Shown one piece after another: positions 1 to 10,453 of a stretch of 64,000 bases of DNA. Below the pieces are notes generated by a model that saw only the letters and a program-made list of their open reading frames with translations, was not told where the DNA came from and did not search any database. The position numbers and the translations under genes are program-made. Source of the DNA: Rhizophagus irregularis (taxonomy: Eukaryota; Glomeromycota; Glomeromycetes; Glomerales; Glomeraceae). The DNA lies in NCBI RefSeq assembly GCF_026210795.1, contig NC_089432.1, positions 186,001 to 250,000 of the forward strand, in the 5' to 3' direction. Within the stretch, counting starts at the first letter, position 1. The number at the start of each line of letters is the position of its first letter.

Positions 1-448
1 GGGGTCAAATTTTCATTTTTCCATTGTTGACCAGAGCGATAATCTTACCATTTTTTTTAATGAACTGATGTGCCGTTTACAGGGGTGTAAGGAAACTCCT
101 GTTCTTTAAATTTCCCTTGCACTTCAGATTTTTTCTCAAAGGAAGGTTAAAAGAATTTCTGGCACTATTTTGAAAAGAAAAAATGAAAAACTATTTTGTT
201 TATTATTATTATTTATAGAGTATATGTCACTGACCAATTTGGAAACAATTAATAAATTCCAAATTGGGAAATGATTGTGCTACATGACTCCAAAAAAGAA
301 GTTACGTAATTACGTTCCCATTCTTTATAGTATCATGACAAAAAAAAAAAAATACTATTTAGTATATAATAAAATAAATTTTTTACTTTATTTATATAAT
401 AATGAATAATACAAATATTTATAAACTAATATTATATTCTTGAATTAG
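1..448. other. Intergenic, 3' flank of F-box gene
   Basis: No gene is supported here. The stretch is AT-rich with A/T runs and several possible AATAAA-like signals for the minus-strand F-box gene that ends at 449. The window begins inside non-coding DNA. Confidence 0.5.
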
Positions 449-1936
449 TTAATAATGATAATAAAAATAATAATCTTCTTCTTCATCTTTTTCTTCTTCA
501 TAACTCCTTTTAGTCATAAATTTAATAGTACCAAAACTTTCATATTTATTAATTATCTTCATATTTTCTTCATAATCATCAAAATCATTATGATGACCTT
601 CATTTTTAATAATTATTAATTTAAGTAATTTTTTTGGCGTCCTATTATTCCAATTTATAAGAAATGATTCCAAATCTTCTTGAGATAAATCTGATTTTTT
701 ACCAATATTGTATATTTTTAATTCGCAAAAATTATTTTGTGAATGATTTACAATAGTTTCTAATACTTGTTTTTGACTTAAAAACCTTTTCCCACACTGA
801 ATTTTAATACCTTCCAAGTTTTGACAACTACAAAGTATAGTTTTTAATACATCTAGTTCATCATTCTTAAATATTACAAAGAGTCTTCTAAGGTTTGGAC
901 AAAATTTAGCAACAGATAATCTTAAAGCTTTATCACTTTCAGATGTATAAAAATATTTGAGAGTTTGTCCATTATGTTCTAAAAAATTCATCACATGTTC
1001 GGGGTTTGGACATAGAGAAGGAAATTTTAAAATTTGTAATTTAGAAAAATTAGCATGCTGTAAATTTGAAAAATCTTCATAATCATTTTCATCAAAAAAT
1101 GTAAATGCAATTTCTTGTAAATTTGAGAATGAATTAATAAATGATAATGGTGAATTATCATTGCCACTATAAATATGTAATTTTGTTATAGTATTAGAGT
1201 GTTTTGTTAAAGCAGGTATAATATTTGCCCAATTCAAATCAAAAGCTATTAAGTTTAAATGTCTCAAATTATTTTGCAAAGAAATTAATTCTATTAACTC
1301 ATTTGAAATATCATTACTAAATTCTATAGAAATTGATTGTAAATTATGACATACTTGAGATAATTGATGAAAGAAATTAGAAGGAAAATTTGAATTACAA
1401 CATAATTCTGAAAGATTCCTTACTCCAGGAAAATGAGTGAAAGAAAAATTGATGTTAGAGCAATAACAAGTCAATTTTTCTAAAGAATAAATTTGATTCG
1501 TAAACATTTTGATAATTTCATTTACAACTAAATAATTTCTATCTTTTATACTTAATGGACTAGTAGATGGTTTGGCTTCAAAGAAATCAACAACCAATCT
1601 AATAATTTTATGTGTTAAAAGAACTTTGCAAAATGCTGCATAATTGAAAAGTGGTGGTTTTGAAGTAGGTGTTGAAATGAAAATTTTATTTATATATAAG
1701 AGCTCTTTTGATTCGTTGGGAAGACAAGCAATTAATGTACTAAGAATAGATGATGTTACTTTCAATGGACGTTTTTGATAGTAACTCTTAAAATTCCAAA
1801 TATTCCTCCATAAAATTTTAACAGAAATTCCACACAAAAGACGATCAACTAACAAACATGAATGTAAAGTGTGCTTATCTTCTTCTAAATATTCAATAAT
1901 TTCATTATAACAGTCGGCTGGGAGTTGATAAGACAT
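449..1936 (-). CDS. F-box protein with LRR-like body
   Basis: This is an intronless 495-residue protein. Residues about 3-46 look like an F-box: LPADCYNEII, then a CLLVDR segment, then KILWRNIW, the usual tryptophan-containing end. The rest has irregular leucine-rich units with phrases such as NLRHLNLIAF, NLQEIAF, NLRRLFVIF and NLEGIKIQC, typical of the LRR-like F-box proteins of glomeromycetes. The C-terminus is an acidic, tyrosine-rich tail. By family knowledge the F-box would bind Skp1 in an SCF ubiquitin ligase and the repeat body would select a substrate; the substrate is unknown. The start is the only Met ahead of the F-box and is preceded by an A-rich leader. A second F-box gene of the same design lies at 53609-55270. 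Confidence 0.85.
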   Translation of the reverse strand: MSYQLPADCYNEIIEYLEEDKHTLHSCLLVDRLLCGISVKILWRNIWNFKSYYQKRPLKVTSSILSTLIACLPNESKELLYINKIFISTPTSKPPLFNYAAFCKVLLTHKIIRLVVDFFEAKPSTSPLSIKDRNYLVVNEIIKMFTNQIYSLEKLTCYCSNINFSFTHFPGVRNLSELCCNSNFPSNFFHQLSQVCHNLQSISIEFSNDISNELIELISLQNNLRHLNLIAFDLNWANIIPALTKHSNTITKLHIYSGNDNSPLSFINSFSNLQEIAFTFFDENDYEDFSNLQHANFSKLQILKFPSLCPNPEHVMNFLEHNGQTLKYFYTSESDKALRLSVAKFCPNLRRLFVIFKNDELDVLKTILCSCQNLEGIKIQCGKRFLSQKQVLETIVNHSQNNFCELKIYNIGKKSDLSQEDLESFLINWNNRTPKKLLKLIIIKNEGHHNDFDDYEENMKIINKYESFGTIKFMTKRSYEEEKDEEEDYYFYYHY

Positions 1937-4499
1937 TTTTAAAAAAAAAAGAAATTAAAAATAATAAATAAAAAAATTGTTTTAAGGCAGGCGTAAGAAA
2001 TGAGAAAAAACTTTGTTTTTACGCCTTTGTGTAATAAATATACGGACGTCAATTACTGTTGTGTAACAAATTTAACTAAATCAATATTGTTGTGTGGATC
2101 GACGATATGCAGAAATCGGAAAAATCGGTAAAATTTCGGCATGCATCTGAAGATCTGTGCTAGTGTGTAAGTTACCGCTTACACCTAGTATAACTTACCG
2201 AGTCATATGATTCACGTATGTTATGATCTTTAATTTTGGCAATAATTTAATTCCGGCCCGCTTTAGGCTCCGTACTGTGGTTATCTTTCTAGAGCAAAGT
2301 GATTCTGTGACAATGTCATCTGACTGAAAAACTCCCAATACTCAGTATAAAAGAGACCTTTATTAGACTTCATCGTCCCTATTTTAAGATGTAGTTCGGC
2401 TCTTACTTTATTTATTTATTTATTTTATTGAGAAAACTGGTTGATTTGACAGAATACAAACTAGAATAAGAAAAAAGTCAAAGAAAAGATTAGTCTAATA
2501 GCCCACTGAAGTACTTTATTAATATTGGACGCCTACACCAGAATATACGAACCCGTCTTTTATGAAAGAGAACTATCCTAAGGGAAACTGAGTCGAAAGA
2601 GAGGAATTAGATGTCAAAAGAGGGGAAAGAAGAAAAAATAGAAATCGAAACATCAAAATTTAAATATGATTTGACCAGTTATCTGTACCATTTGTCGTTA
2701 CGTCTGTTGGTGAGTGGTGACAAATTTTTTAGCGTTCAAAATAAACGTATCGATTAACTTAATCCTGCCAAATAACAATAAGTTACCCCGCTAATTGAGA
2801 CGAATCAAATAGTAGTAAGATCATCTTTCTAGGTATATAATTGCCGACAAAACGAGTTGATAGATGTTGGTCGAGTTATAGGGAAGTATCGAATGTCCAG
2901 TGTTCGATGTATAGCATAGGAGTTTGTCCTTCGTAGTAAGTCTTTTGAATTATTTTACCCTAAATGATATCCTTGATTCTTTCAGACCACATGTAGCGAC
3001 CCGGGAATTCTTTGGCAGGCATGGATCGTTTGTTTAATAGGAATGGATGGTCGTTTAGTGAAGGGTTTTGGATAATGTTTAAGTGGAAGTGTTATATTTA
3101 GATTTTAGAGCACCAAATATCGAAGACATTTGGCGCAGGTCATGTTTTAATGCGAATAGTTTGTTTAATTTCCCGGCCATAATAATATAATTGGTCCGGA
3201 ACATGATATGTTTCTTTTCTGACCTTTAATGAAATGAAAATTTTTTGAGTCAGTAACAAAGTATAATATGGGGAATATGCAATAATTCTAATCTATTAAA
3301 GGTGCGTAAAGAGGTTGTAAAAAATCAGATGGTGTTGAGCAAGCTATTTGATTGTCGAAACATTAATGATGTTAGGATAAATCCTATTATGGATAGCCGA
3401 GTTACATATTTTTTGGGGGAGAGACCGGGAGACGAGGATTGTTTAAAGTAGTTTCTAATAATACGATTAAATTGGTTACATTGCGAGGGCTAGATGAAGA
3501 AGTTTTATTTTTTTTATTCAAGTAAAGTATTCGATATTGGCGAGATGAAGAAGTTTTTATTTTTTTATTTTTATTTTTATTTCTCAGAGTAAATAAAGTT
3601 ACAGTAAAGATTACAAAGAAACTATATAATAGAATCAAAAGTAATACATAAATAAACTGATAACCAAATCTTCATTAAAGACCGCTTCACTGGTGGTAAA
3701 AAAAGGAAAAATCACAGGAGGGTAACACCCTTACCCGAATGGCCGCATCAAAAGAAAAAAAAAGAAACTAGCTGAGAGAGAATATATCTTTCTAAAAAAG
3801 GAAATATTTTAGCATAATTCTGGCTGGCATTATAAAATTGGTCCAAGTTATTCTTAACGGATAATATCCAGATATCCGTCGATATCCAGAAATTCTGTCC
3901 GTTCAATCGAATATCCGCAGATATCCATTTTTTAACGGATAGCGGATATAAACTCTATTATTGGAAGACCAAGAGCCCAAATGTGAAAAATTCAATGAAG
4001 TCCACCGTATATGGATCAATTCGTGAGTATCGTTTGGAGTCGGTAACGTAAATCCTATGTGTCGGCGTTCTCGCGAGACAGGTGCGCTACTAGTGGCGAG
4101 ATGAAGAAAATATTCGATTCGTGCTACCATCAACCTGATCTGAATTTTCTTTGTGTAATTTATTCCCTGTCCTACTTCTCATCTGCATGTCAGTACATAA
4201 ATTTGCTGCCTTTTTACTTTTTCTATATCTTGACTCATGGTACTTCTATTTTTTCTTATTTCGTCATTTTTCTGTGTACCTTTGTATGATTTCACCTTCC
4301 TTTTTTCTTAAATCTATTTCGCGTCATTTATTTTTTGCTGCGCCTCACAAAAGTCTTGATTTTGTTTTCAGTTGTTTCAAATCTCTCTTCTATAAAGATC
4401 AAAGATCAAGACGTTAAACCGTACGAAACGTTAGGAATATATGGAAGAAAAATGATATCTTGATTACGTGTGCTCAACATGAAAAAAAAATGAGACGTA
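1937..4499. other. Long non-coding region, decayed repetitive DNA
   Basis: No credible gene is seen over about 2.5 kb. Between roughly 2050 and 4300 the base composition is less AT-rich than the neighbouring genes and frames are full of stops, as expected of old mobile DNA. Short repeats are visible: GATGAAGAAGTTTTTATT near 3492 and again near 3543, and a cluster of ATATCC/GGATAT words at 3858-3958. Small open frames here look like chance. It may be the upstream part of the reverse-transcriptase fossil that follows, but no domain supports this. Confidence 0.4.
3858..3958. repeat. ATATCC/GGATAT word cluster (palindromic MITE-like)
   Basis: About 100 bp is built from inverted versions of one word: GGATAATATCCAGATATCCG on the left and CGGATAGCGGATATA on the right, with ATCCGCAGATATCC between. 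The same style of word is seen at the left edge of the foldback element at 46578. It is probably the remnant of a short palindromic element; no target duplication was identified. Confidence 0.4.
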
Positions 4500-6250
4500 G
4501 ATTATAATTTAAGGATAAATATGATTGAAGAAATAGTTGAAGCTGAAAGTGAGGAGATAATTAATATATTGAAAACCAATTTAATCGATAACGAAAGTTC
4601 GAAATATTTAAAGAAAAAATTGTTCGTTATAATAGATTGTCTGAAATTAAAAAGTCTGGTGAAATATAAAGGGAAAATCGAATCGTATTATTTAGTGATT
4701 TGGATACAGTAATAAGGCAAGGTATGGATTACGCCAGGAATGAAGTTAAAATTAGTGTATAGCAAGAAACGAAAGCGAAAATAGAGTGCGTGATCATGGT
4801 TTTATTATTGCTGGGTAGTGACAACGAAATATGTGTGGGAGTAAATAACAAAGTGCTAGCGTCGATACAAGAGTTTATGGAGATAGCTAGCCATCGAAGG
4901 AAAATAGATGATGAGCATTATATAGAATTAATGTTTATAAAATATTGGTTAAACCTTTAATAATCATATTGACATATGCAGTATCAGTGAGTTAAGAAGT
5001 TTAGACATTACTAGAAAAGAGGTAAGAAAATTTAATTTGGGAAGGAAAAACACAACGGCACATATTTATGAGGTATCGTTGATAGTTGAAGCGTTAGTAG
5101 TAAATGACTATAATTTGTATTGGAAAAATAATCTGATTGTAAGCTGGGCAAAAAAGCGTACAGATGCAATATGGAAAAACGAAATTCTAAATTGCGCCAA
5201 AATAGAAGACCTATCTTATTATAATTTCAGAGATGGGTTTGATTGGGTGAAATCTCTGGATTTCATCAATAACAGAAATGATTATAATAAATACCAATGC
5301 AGCGACGCAGATACAAAGGACAAATCATATAAGATTAAAAACCTACTCAAAGAATTACCCTACATACAGTGTTTTGTACAAGAGGGGAGTAAATGGTATT
5401 AATAGTGAATTATGTCTTAAATGCGCGCGAAAAAGAGATTGATAATTGGGACCACGTGTGGCTATGCGAATATAACGAGTTCACCATAAGAGAAGTTATT
5501 GAGCCAGCAATTTTCGAATTTAAAGAAATATTACAAGAAAAAGGAGATCCAAATGATATAGAGATTCTACGGGATTGTAATATTCAATTTATTCAATGTT
5601 TACAAGAACATTCCCAGGTGCTATTGGGTTTACCAGAGAATGGGAAATGTTAAGGGGAATATACAACAACGCTTTTAATGATATATCGAAAGACAGAGAA
5701 ACGAAGAAGATAATTTGATAATTTTTAACTTATGGTCGTATTGTTATGATCAACTGAAGATTAAAGTTTGGATTAAAAGGTGTGAGGAAGTAACTGAAAT
5801 AGAACAAAAAAAAGGGATTAGCAGAATGGATAAAAGAAAGCGTAAATTGCAGGTAAAAGATAGAGAAGAGGAAGGAGATTTAGGGAAGAAAAATAAAGAT
5901 AATATTATAAAAAACACAAGTAAAATAAATAAAAAACTAAAAAAAGATGAAGAAAAATTAATCAATTTGGTAACGAGTGATAAAGCATTACAAAATATTA
6001 TAGATAATAGAACAATTAAAAAATCATGATATAAGGTAAATAGGATGCTATAAGATGGAATAGTTATAGTGACGAAGTATACTTAGTTATTAGAGATTAA
6101 TATCTAGATTTTATTAATTTAGTTTTAGTTTAGTTAAGTAGTCCTGACAACTTATAAATAGTTAATATTTAGTTATAGAGAATTTATTAATTAATTTAAT
6201 AATTTTCTAGGTATTTTAATAATTATGTAATCTTTGATTCTTAATAATAA
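4500..6250 (+). mobile_element. Reverse-transcriptase element fossil (LINE-like 3' part)
   Basis: Plus-strand open pieces at about 4521-4712, 5037-5402, 5393-5653 and 5715-6029 follow the order seen after the reverse-transcriptase domain of glomeromycete non-LTR elements: a lysine-rich segment, a stretch ending LLKELPYIQCF, a WDHVWLCEYN zinc-binding-like motif, and a basic tail with RCEEVTEIEQ. A T-rich, possibly untranslated stretch follows to about 6250. The copy is broken, with several interruptions, and no catalytic reverse-transcriptase motif is left in the window. Assignment to the LINE class rests on family knowledge of the C-terminal region and is moderate; another RT element class is not excluded. 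Confidence 0.5.
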
Positions 6251-6733
6251 AAATTATGTTACTAAATTTTTTTTTTTTTAAAAAAAACTTTTTAATAAAA
6301 GTTTCTGAGTTTAACCTGGTATTTTACTCATTTTCTTGAAAATATTAGCAAAACAACAAAAAAGTCCATTTATTTTACCGCCAAATACAGAAACCGGTAA
6401 TCTTGAAAAGTTTATTAATAAAAAAACTTGTTTAGTTATAAAAAGCGTTACTAAACTCATCTTGCGTGTAAACACTCCATTTTTAAACCCTCCTAATTAT
6501 TTTTATTTCTTTATTTATTTTTTAAAACGTGAAATTTAATTTTGAAACCGAATATAGAAAATTGATGGACATTTTTTGATTGGCGTTCATTCGCGTTCAT
6601 TCATAGTAGTACAGCATGTAATAAATTTATATAAATCGTACTTTGATTTTTAAATTGATACTTTTAACATACTTTTTTTGAAAGTTCCTTTTTTACGTAA
6701 ATTTAAACTTTTTCTATATAATCATAATTTATA
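6251..6733. promoter_or_regulatory. 5' region of first SLR gene
   Basis: There is no gene. A direct repeat of GCGTTCATTC lies at about 6581-6602. Then comes a CATAGTAGTACAGCATG segment, loosely like the module upstream of other SLR genes, and a TATATAAATC TATA-like box at about 6628. The full bipartite module of the 18-46 kb cluster is not recognisable here. Confidence 0.35.
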
Positions 6734-7879
6734 ATGTCCGAAACTTTTAAAGGATATTGTGAAACAGATGATTATTCTAAATTTTTAATAAACAATAATG
6801 ATATACCAAATCCATTACATATGAAATTATTGCAAGTTACTCAAAGTTTTAATAAATTAGATATAAAGGAAATAGAACCTACAACTCAAGATATTAATAA
6901 GAACATTTATGAGGAAGATTTGAGCGTTATAATTAATAAATTGGTTGACCTTTATTTTGAAATATTAAATAAAGGAAAAGATGAAAAAGTAAGAGCTCGA
7001 TTTGTTCTTAATTATATTGATAAGTATGATATTAAACCAGAAGAAATGTATAATTGGCTTTTAAATAATCTATCTAATAGTTCTAATAGTTCAAATTATG
7101 TTTATTTATTTGGATATTTCAATCACCACGGAATTGGAACCAATGGTAGCAGAAGAAATGCACTTTTATTATATAAAATAGCAGCAAGATTAGGAAATGT
7201 TGCAGCGCAATTTGATCTTTCCTCTATGTACATATATTTTGAAAAAGATCATGATAGAGTTTTTAAAATATCTGAAAAATTATCTGAAGAAAATTATCCA
7301 AGCGGAATATTCAGATTAGGTTTTTGTTATGAAAATGGGATTGGAACTGATGTTGATGAACGAAAGGCATTTCAATTATATCAAAAAGCAGCAAAGTTAG
7401 GAAATTCACAAGGAATAAGTAAATTAGGATGGTGTTATGAATATGGAATTGGAATTAATGTTGACGAACAAAAAGCATTTAAATTATATCAAGTGGCAGC
7501 AGATTTAGAAAATCCTTTCGGAATAACTTACTTAGGAAGTTGTTATGAAAATGGAATTGGAACTGAAATCAATACATATAAAGCATTTGAATTATATAAA
7601 AAAGCAGCAGAATTAGGAAATTCATATGGAATAAATAACTTAGGATATTGCTATAATAACGGAATCGGAACTGATTTGGATGAGCAAAAAGCATTTAAAT
7701 TATATCAAAAGGCAGCAAAATTGAGCAATAAGTTGGCTCAATATAATCTTGCTTTAATGTATGAAGATGGTAGTGGAGTTGAAAAAAATATAGATCAAGC
7801 AATTTATTGGTTTAAAAAGTCTGCTGAACAAGGAGATCAAGATGCTCAAATTAAATTAAATGAATATTTAGAAGGATGA
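6734..7879 (+). CDS. Sel1-like-repeat protein (member A, 7 SLRs)
   Basis: An intronless protein of 381 residues. Residues about 45-120 form the family N-terminal domain (IEPTTQDI, YEEDLSVII, NKGKDE, WLLNNL). Seven SLRs follow from about 123 to 368, with signatures YLFGYFNHHGIG, GFCYENGIG, GWCYEYGIG, GSCYENGIG, GYCYNNGIG and ALMYEDGSG. The last, YWFKKSAEQGDQDAQ, is the usual family end. SLRs are helical hairpins of the TPR-like class and act as protein-binding scaffolds; no enzymatic residues are present. The start follows the family pattern of MS(D/E) after an A/T-rich leader. It lies apart from the main cluster and has the most repeats. Its partner is unknown; similarity of the N-domain to the linker of SLR kinases is family knowledge. 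Confidence 0.85.
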   Translation: MSETFKGYCETDDYSKFLINNNDIPNPLHMKLLQVTQSFNKLDIKEIEPTTQDINKNIYEEDLSVIINKLVDLYFEILNKGKDEKVRARFVLNYIDKYDIKPEEMYNWLLNNLSNSSNSSNYVYLFGYFNHHGIGTNGSRRNALLLYKIAARLGNVAAQFDLSSMYIYFEKDHDRVFKISEKLSEENYPSGIFRLGFCYENGIGTDVDERKAFQLYQKAAKLGNSQGISKLGWCYEYGIGINVDEQKAFKLYQVAADLENPFGITYLGSCYENGIGTEINTYKAFELYKKAAELGNSYGINNLGYCYNNGIGTDLDEQKAFKLYQKAAKLSNKLAQYNLALMYEDGSGVEKNIDQAIYWFKKSAEQGDQDAQIKLNEYLEG

Positions 7880-9853
7880 ATGCTTCACTGTGATTCGTGT
7901 TTTAGGCCATTTATCAAAATTATATATTGTTATTAGATAACTGTATGTAGATAATTAATACGAATTACGCCATTAGCATAATAGGTTTATTCATTTACAA
8001 TAAAATTCAATTCTTTTACTTTGCAAAGTTTACGCAAAATATATTCTTCGTTAAATAATCTTTTCTTAGTTTGGTATGTACTGTAAATTATATATCTATT
8101 GACCTGATCCATAAGACCGTTTATGATCGATCCAATCAAATTGGGCTGTCTTTTAGAACAATATACTTGTGCGCCATCTTTTTCTTCCATTGTTAAGTAA
8201 TATATAATTTCACCTTTCTTTTATTAACGTTTTCAATAACCGCGGTGAAAAATTTGAATTTATCATTTATATGTTTTATATGTTTTGTCAGTACACAAGC
8301 GCGGGAAGTTGAAAAAAGTTAATTAGGGCGGAACTATTTTAATGAAATTTATTGTATGTCTATTTTTTGTTACATTATTCTAATTACAACCTCTAACTAG
8401 CTGCAGTACGATCTTTTATCCAGTTGAACGGAAGTTATGTGAAAATTCTATGAAATAATTAATTGTATCTATCGTTATACAAGATTTTAAATTTTAAATT
8501 TATTTATTTCAACTAGAATTTTGAACGATTTTTAGCCAATTTTAGTGATTGTGCTGCGCCTCAGGCGCGCGTCACCTGTACAATAGAGTAAGCACTTTTT
8601 TTTACTTTTCTGTTCTATAACAGATAAGTAAACTTATATAGAAATGACAATTAAATTTACAATGTATAATTTCACATAGATTAGATAAGTTTTCCATGAA
8701 TTTGAATCTAATCAAACCAATATTTTAGGATACATATTTTTATTAAACTGAATATAATATTGCAATAATTTCAGTAGGTAATTTCGGCCCTTACAATATG
8801 CATATCCCGTATCAAAAAAAATTTTTCGATCGGTAAATACAATATTTATTGATCTGTTTGAACTTATTATCATAATAAGCTTTTTAAGCTTTTTTTTTTA
8901 TTATTAATAAAAATAATAATTTAATAAAATTTTTTTTTTAATTAATTTTTTCAATAAATAATTTAGGAACGTGTATATAATTTATTTGTACAATTTAGTA
9001 TACAATTTTCATTTTGGGAGGAATAAAAAAAAAATCTTTTTACAAATTTCTTCAAAAAATGTAATCTAGAAGAGTAAGAAGACTATTATTAAAAGATCTA
9101 ATTTAGTAAGTTTGATTTTTTGGGAAGTTTTGAAAAAAAACTTTTTTTCGGTTCTATTTTTTCTAAAATTATTTCTTTTTTTTTCAATCAGATTTATTTT
9201 GAGAGGGTGTTTTTTTAATTCTTGTGTATCCGTATTCCGTATCTGATGCCGAGAAAGAAAAATTTTCTAATGATTATAATATGTCTGGCAAACGCTTCCG
9301 CCTAGTTTAAAAAAATTGCTCTAAAAAATTTATAGATCAATGCACAGTTCAAATTTTTTTACACTAGAAAAGGAATAATTATATACAGTACATGTATGTA
9401 CTATGTTAATATTTTTTCTAAGAAAATATATAAACTTTAGGCAAACAGTATGAATTAAATTTATAATTTATGACATAGACATTATTGAACTCTGAAATTT
9501 TTATTGAATTAAATTTCCTTTCTGCACTATGGGGTTACTGCTTCCCAAAATAGGGTTGTTCTATGAATACATATTATGCATAGTGAGATAATAAACGCCA
9601 AAGTAGATGCTTAAAACATTGGTGAAATTTTTGAATTTTTACAATAGTTCCTAAAATTATATAAAATAAGATAAATAGTCATGTACTCATGTTCCTAATC
9701 AATTAAGTTTTTTATATGTTTATTCATTGTTCCTGAATTCAGTTTTTGTACATTAACTTTGATGCAGATCGTACAACGAATCATTTAATGAATTATTTAT
9801 GAAGACTACGTCATTGGCAAAAGTGTGCATTTTTGTGGCCGGTGCGCCTGCCG
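7880..9853. other. Intergenic region before the SLR kinase
   Basis: About 2 kb without a supported gene. A 67-codon minus-strand frame at 7987-8190 is open but has no recognisable domain and is left unassigned. The rest is AT-rich with homopolymer runs and nothing further recognisable. Confidence 0.4.
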
Positions 9854-9854
9854 C

Positions 9855-10192
9855 TTTAGGATTACAAGACATGCAAATGGTCTATCATACTGATTATGCC
9901 CGAAATTTATTATCTAACCAAGTTTATCTTTATAACCAACTAAAATTTATATGAAATGTATTTTTAAACATTTATTTCGGGTATGCGCTCGGTTAAAGAA
10001 TTCCTGCAGCAAAAATGTGGCACACTTTTGATTGTCATAATTTAGGATTACAAAACATGCAAATGGTCTATCATACTGATTATGCCAGAACTTTATTATC
10101 TAACCAATTTTATCTTTATAACCATTTAAAGTTTGGATATGAAATTTATTTTTAGACATTTATTTCGGATATACACTCGGTTAAAGAATTCC
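9855..10192. repeat. Two direct copies of a ~150-bp unit
   Basis: Two diverged copies lie at 9855-10004 and 10041-10192, offset 186 bp. Both start TTTAGGATTACAA and contain ACATGCAAATGGTCTATCAT, then TATTATCTAACCAA and CATTTATTTCGG, and both end GGTTAAAGAATTCC. They lie 30-370 bp upstream of the putative TATA box of the SLR kinase gene, so a duplicated regulatory block is possible. The octamer-like ATGCAAAT is kept in both. Confidence 0.8.
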
Positions 10193-10224
10193 ATCGGAAT
10201 TTACGTGGGCTAAGACTCCGGTTG

Positions 10225-10234
10225 TATATAAATA
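10225..10234 (+). promoter_or_regulatory. Putative TATA box of the SLR kinase gene
   Basis: TATATAAATA stands 220 bp upstream of the start codon at 10454, after the duplicated 150-bp block. It would give a 5' leader of about 190 bp. This is based on motif only. Confidence 0.4.
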
Positions 10235-10453
10235 AGATGGCTATCAATATTTTGACTTTAACCCACGCACCTCACCATTCAAATTTCTTGTAAAGATCGA
10301 TTTACAACAATATAAATATATCATCGAGCTTTAAAATTTGTCAAATAATATTTGTAAACTATTTAAGATTCAACTTTATTAAGATTTGCAATTTTTTTAA
10401 TTTGTAAAAAAAAAAAAAAGGAATAAGTTGTAAATTTTTTTATCTTAATAAAT

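Noticed and set aside
7987-8190. 67-codon minus-strand frame with plausible amino-acid mix
   Set aside because: No recognisable domain, no relative in the window and no clear promoter or intron links; could be a fragment but is unsupported.
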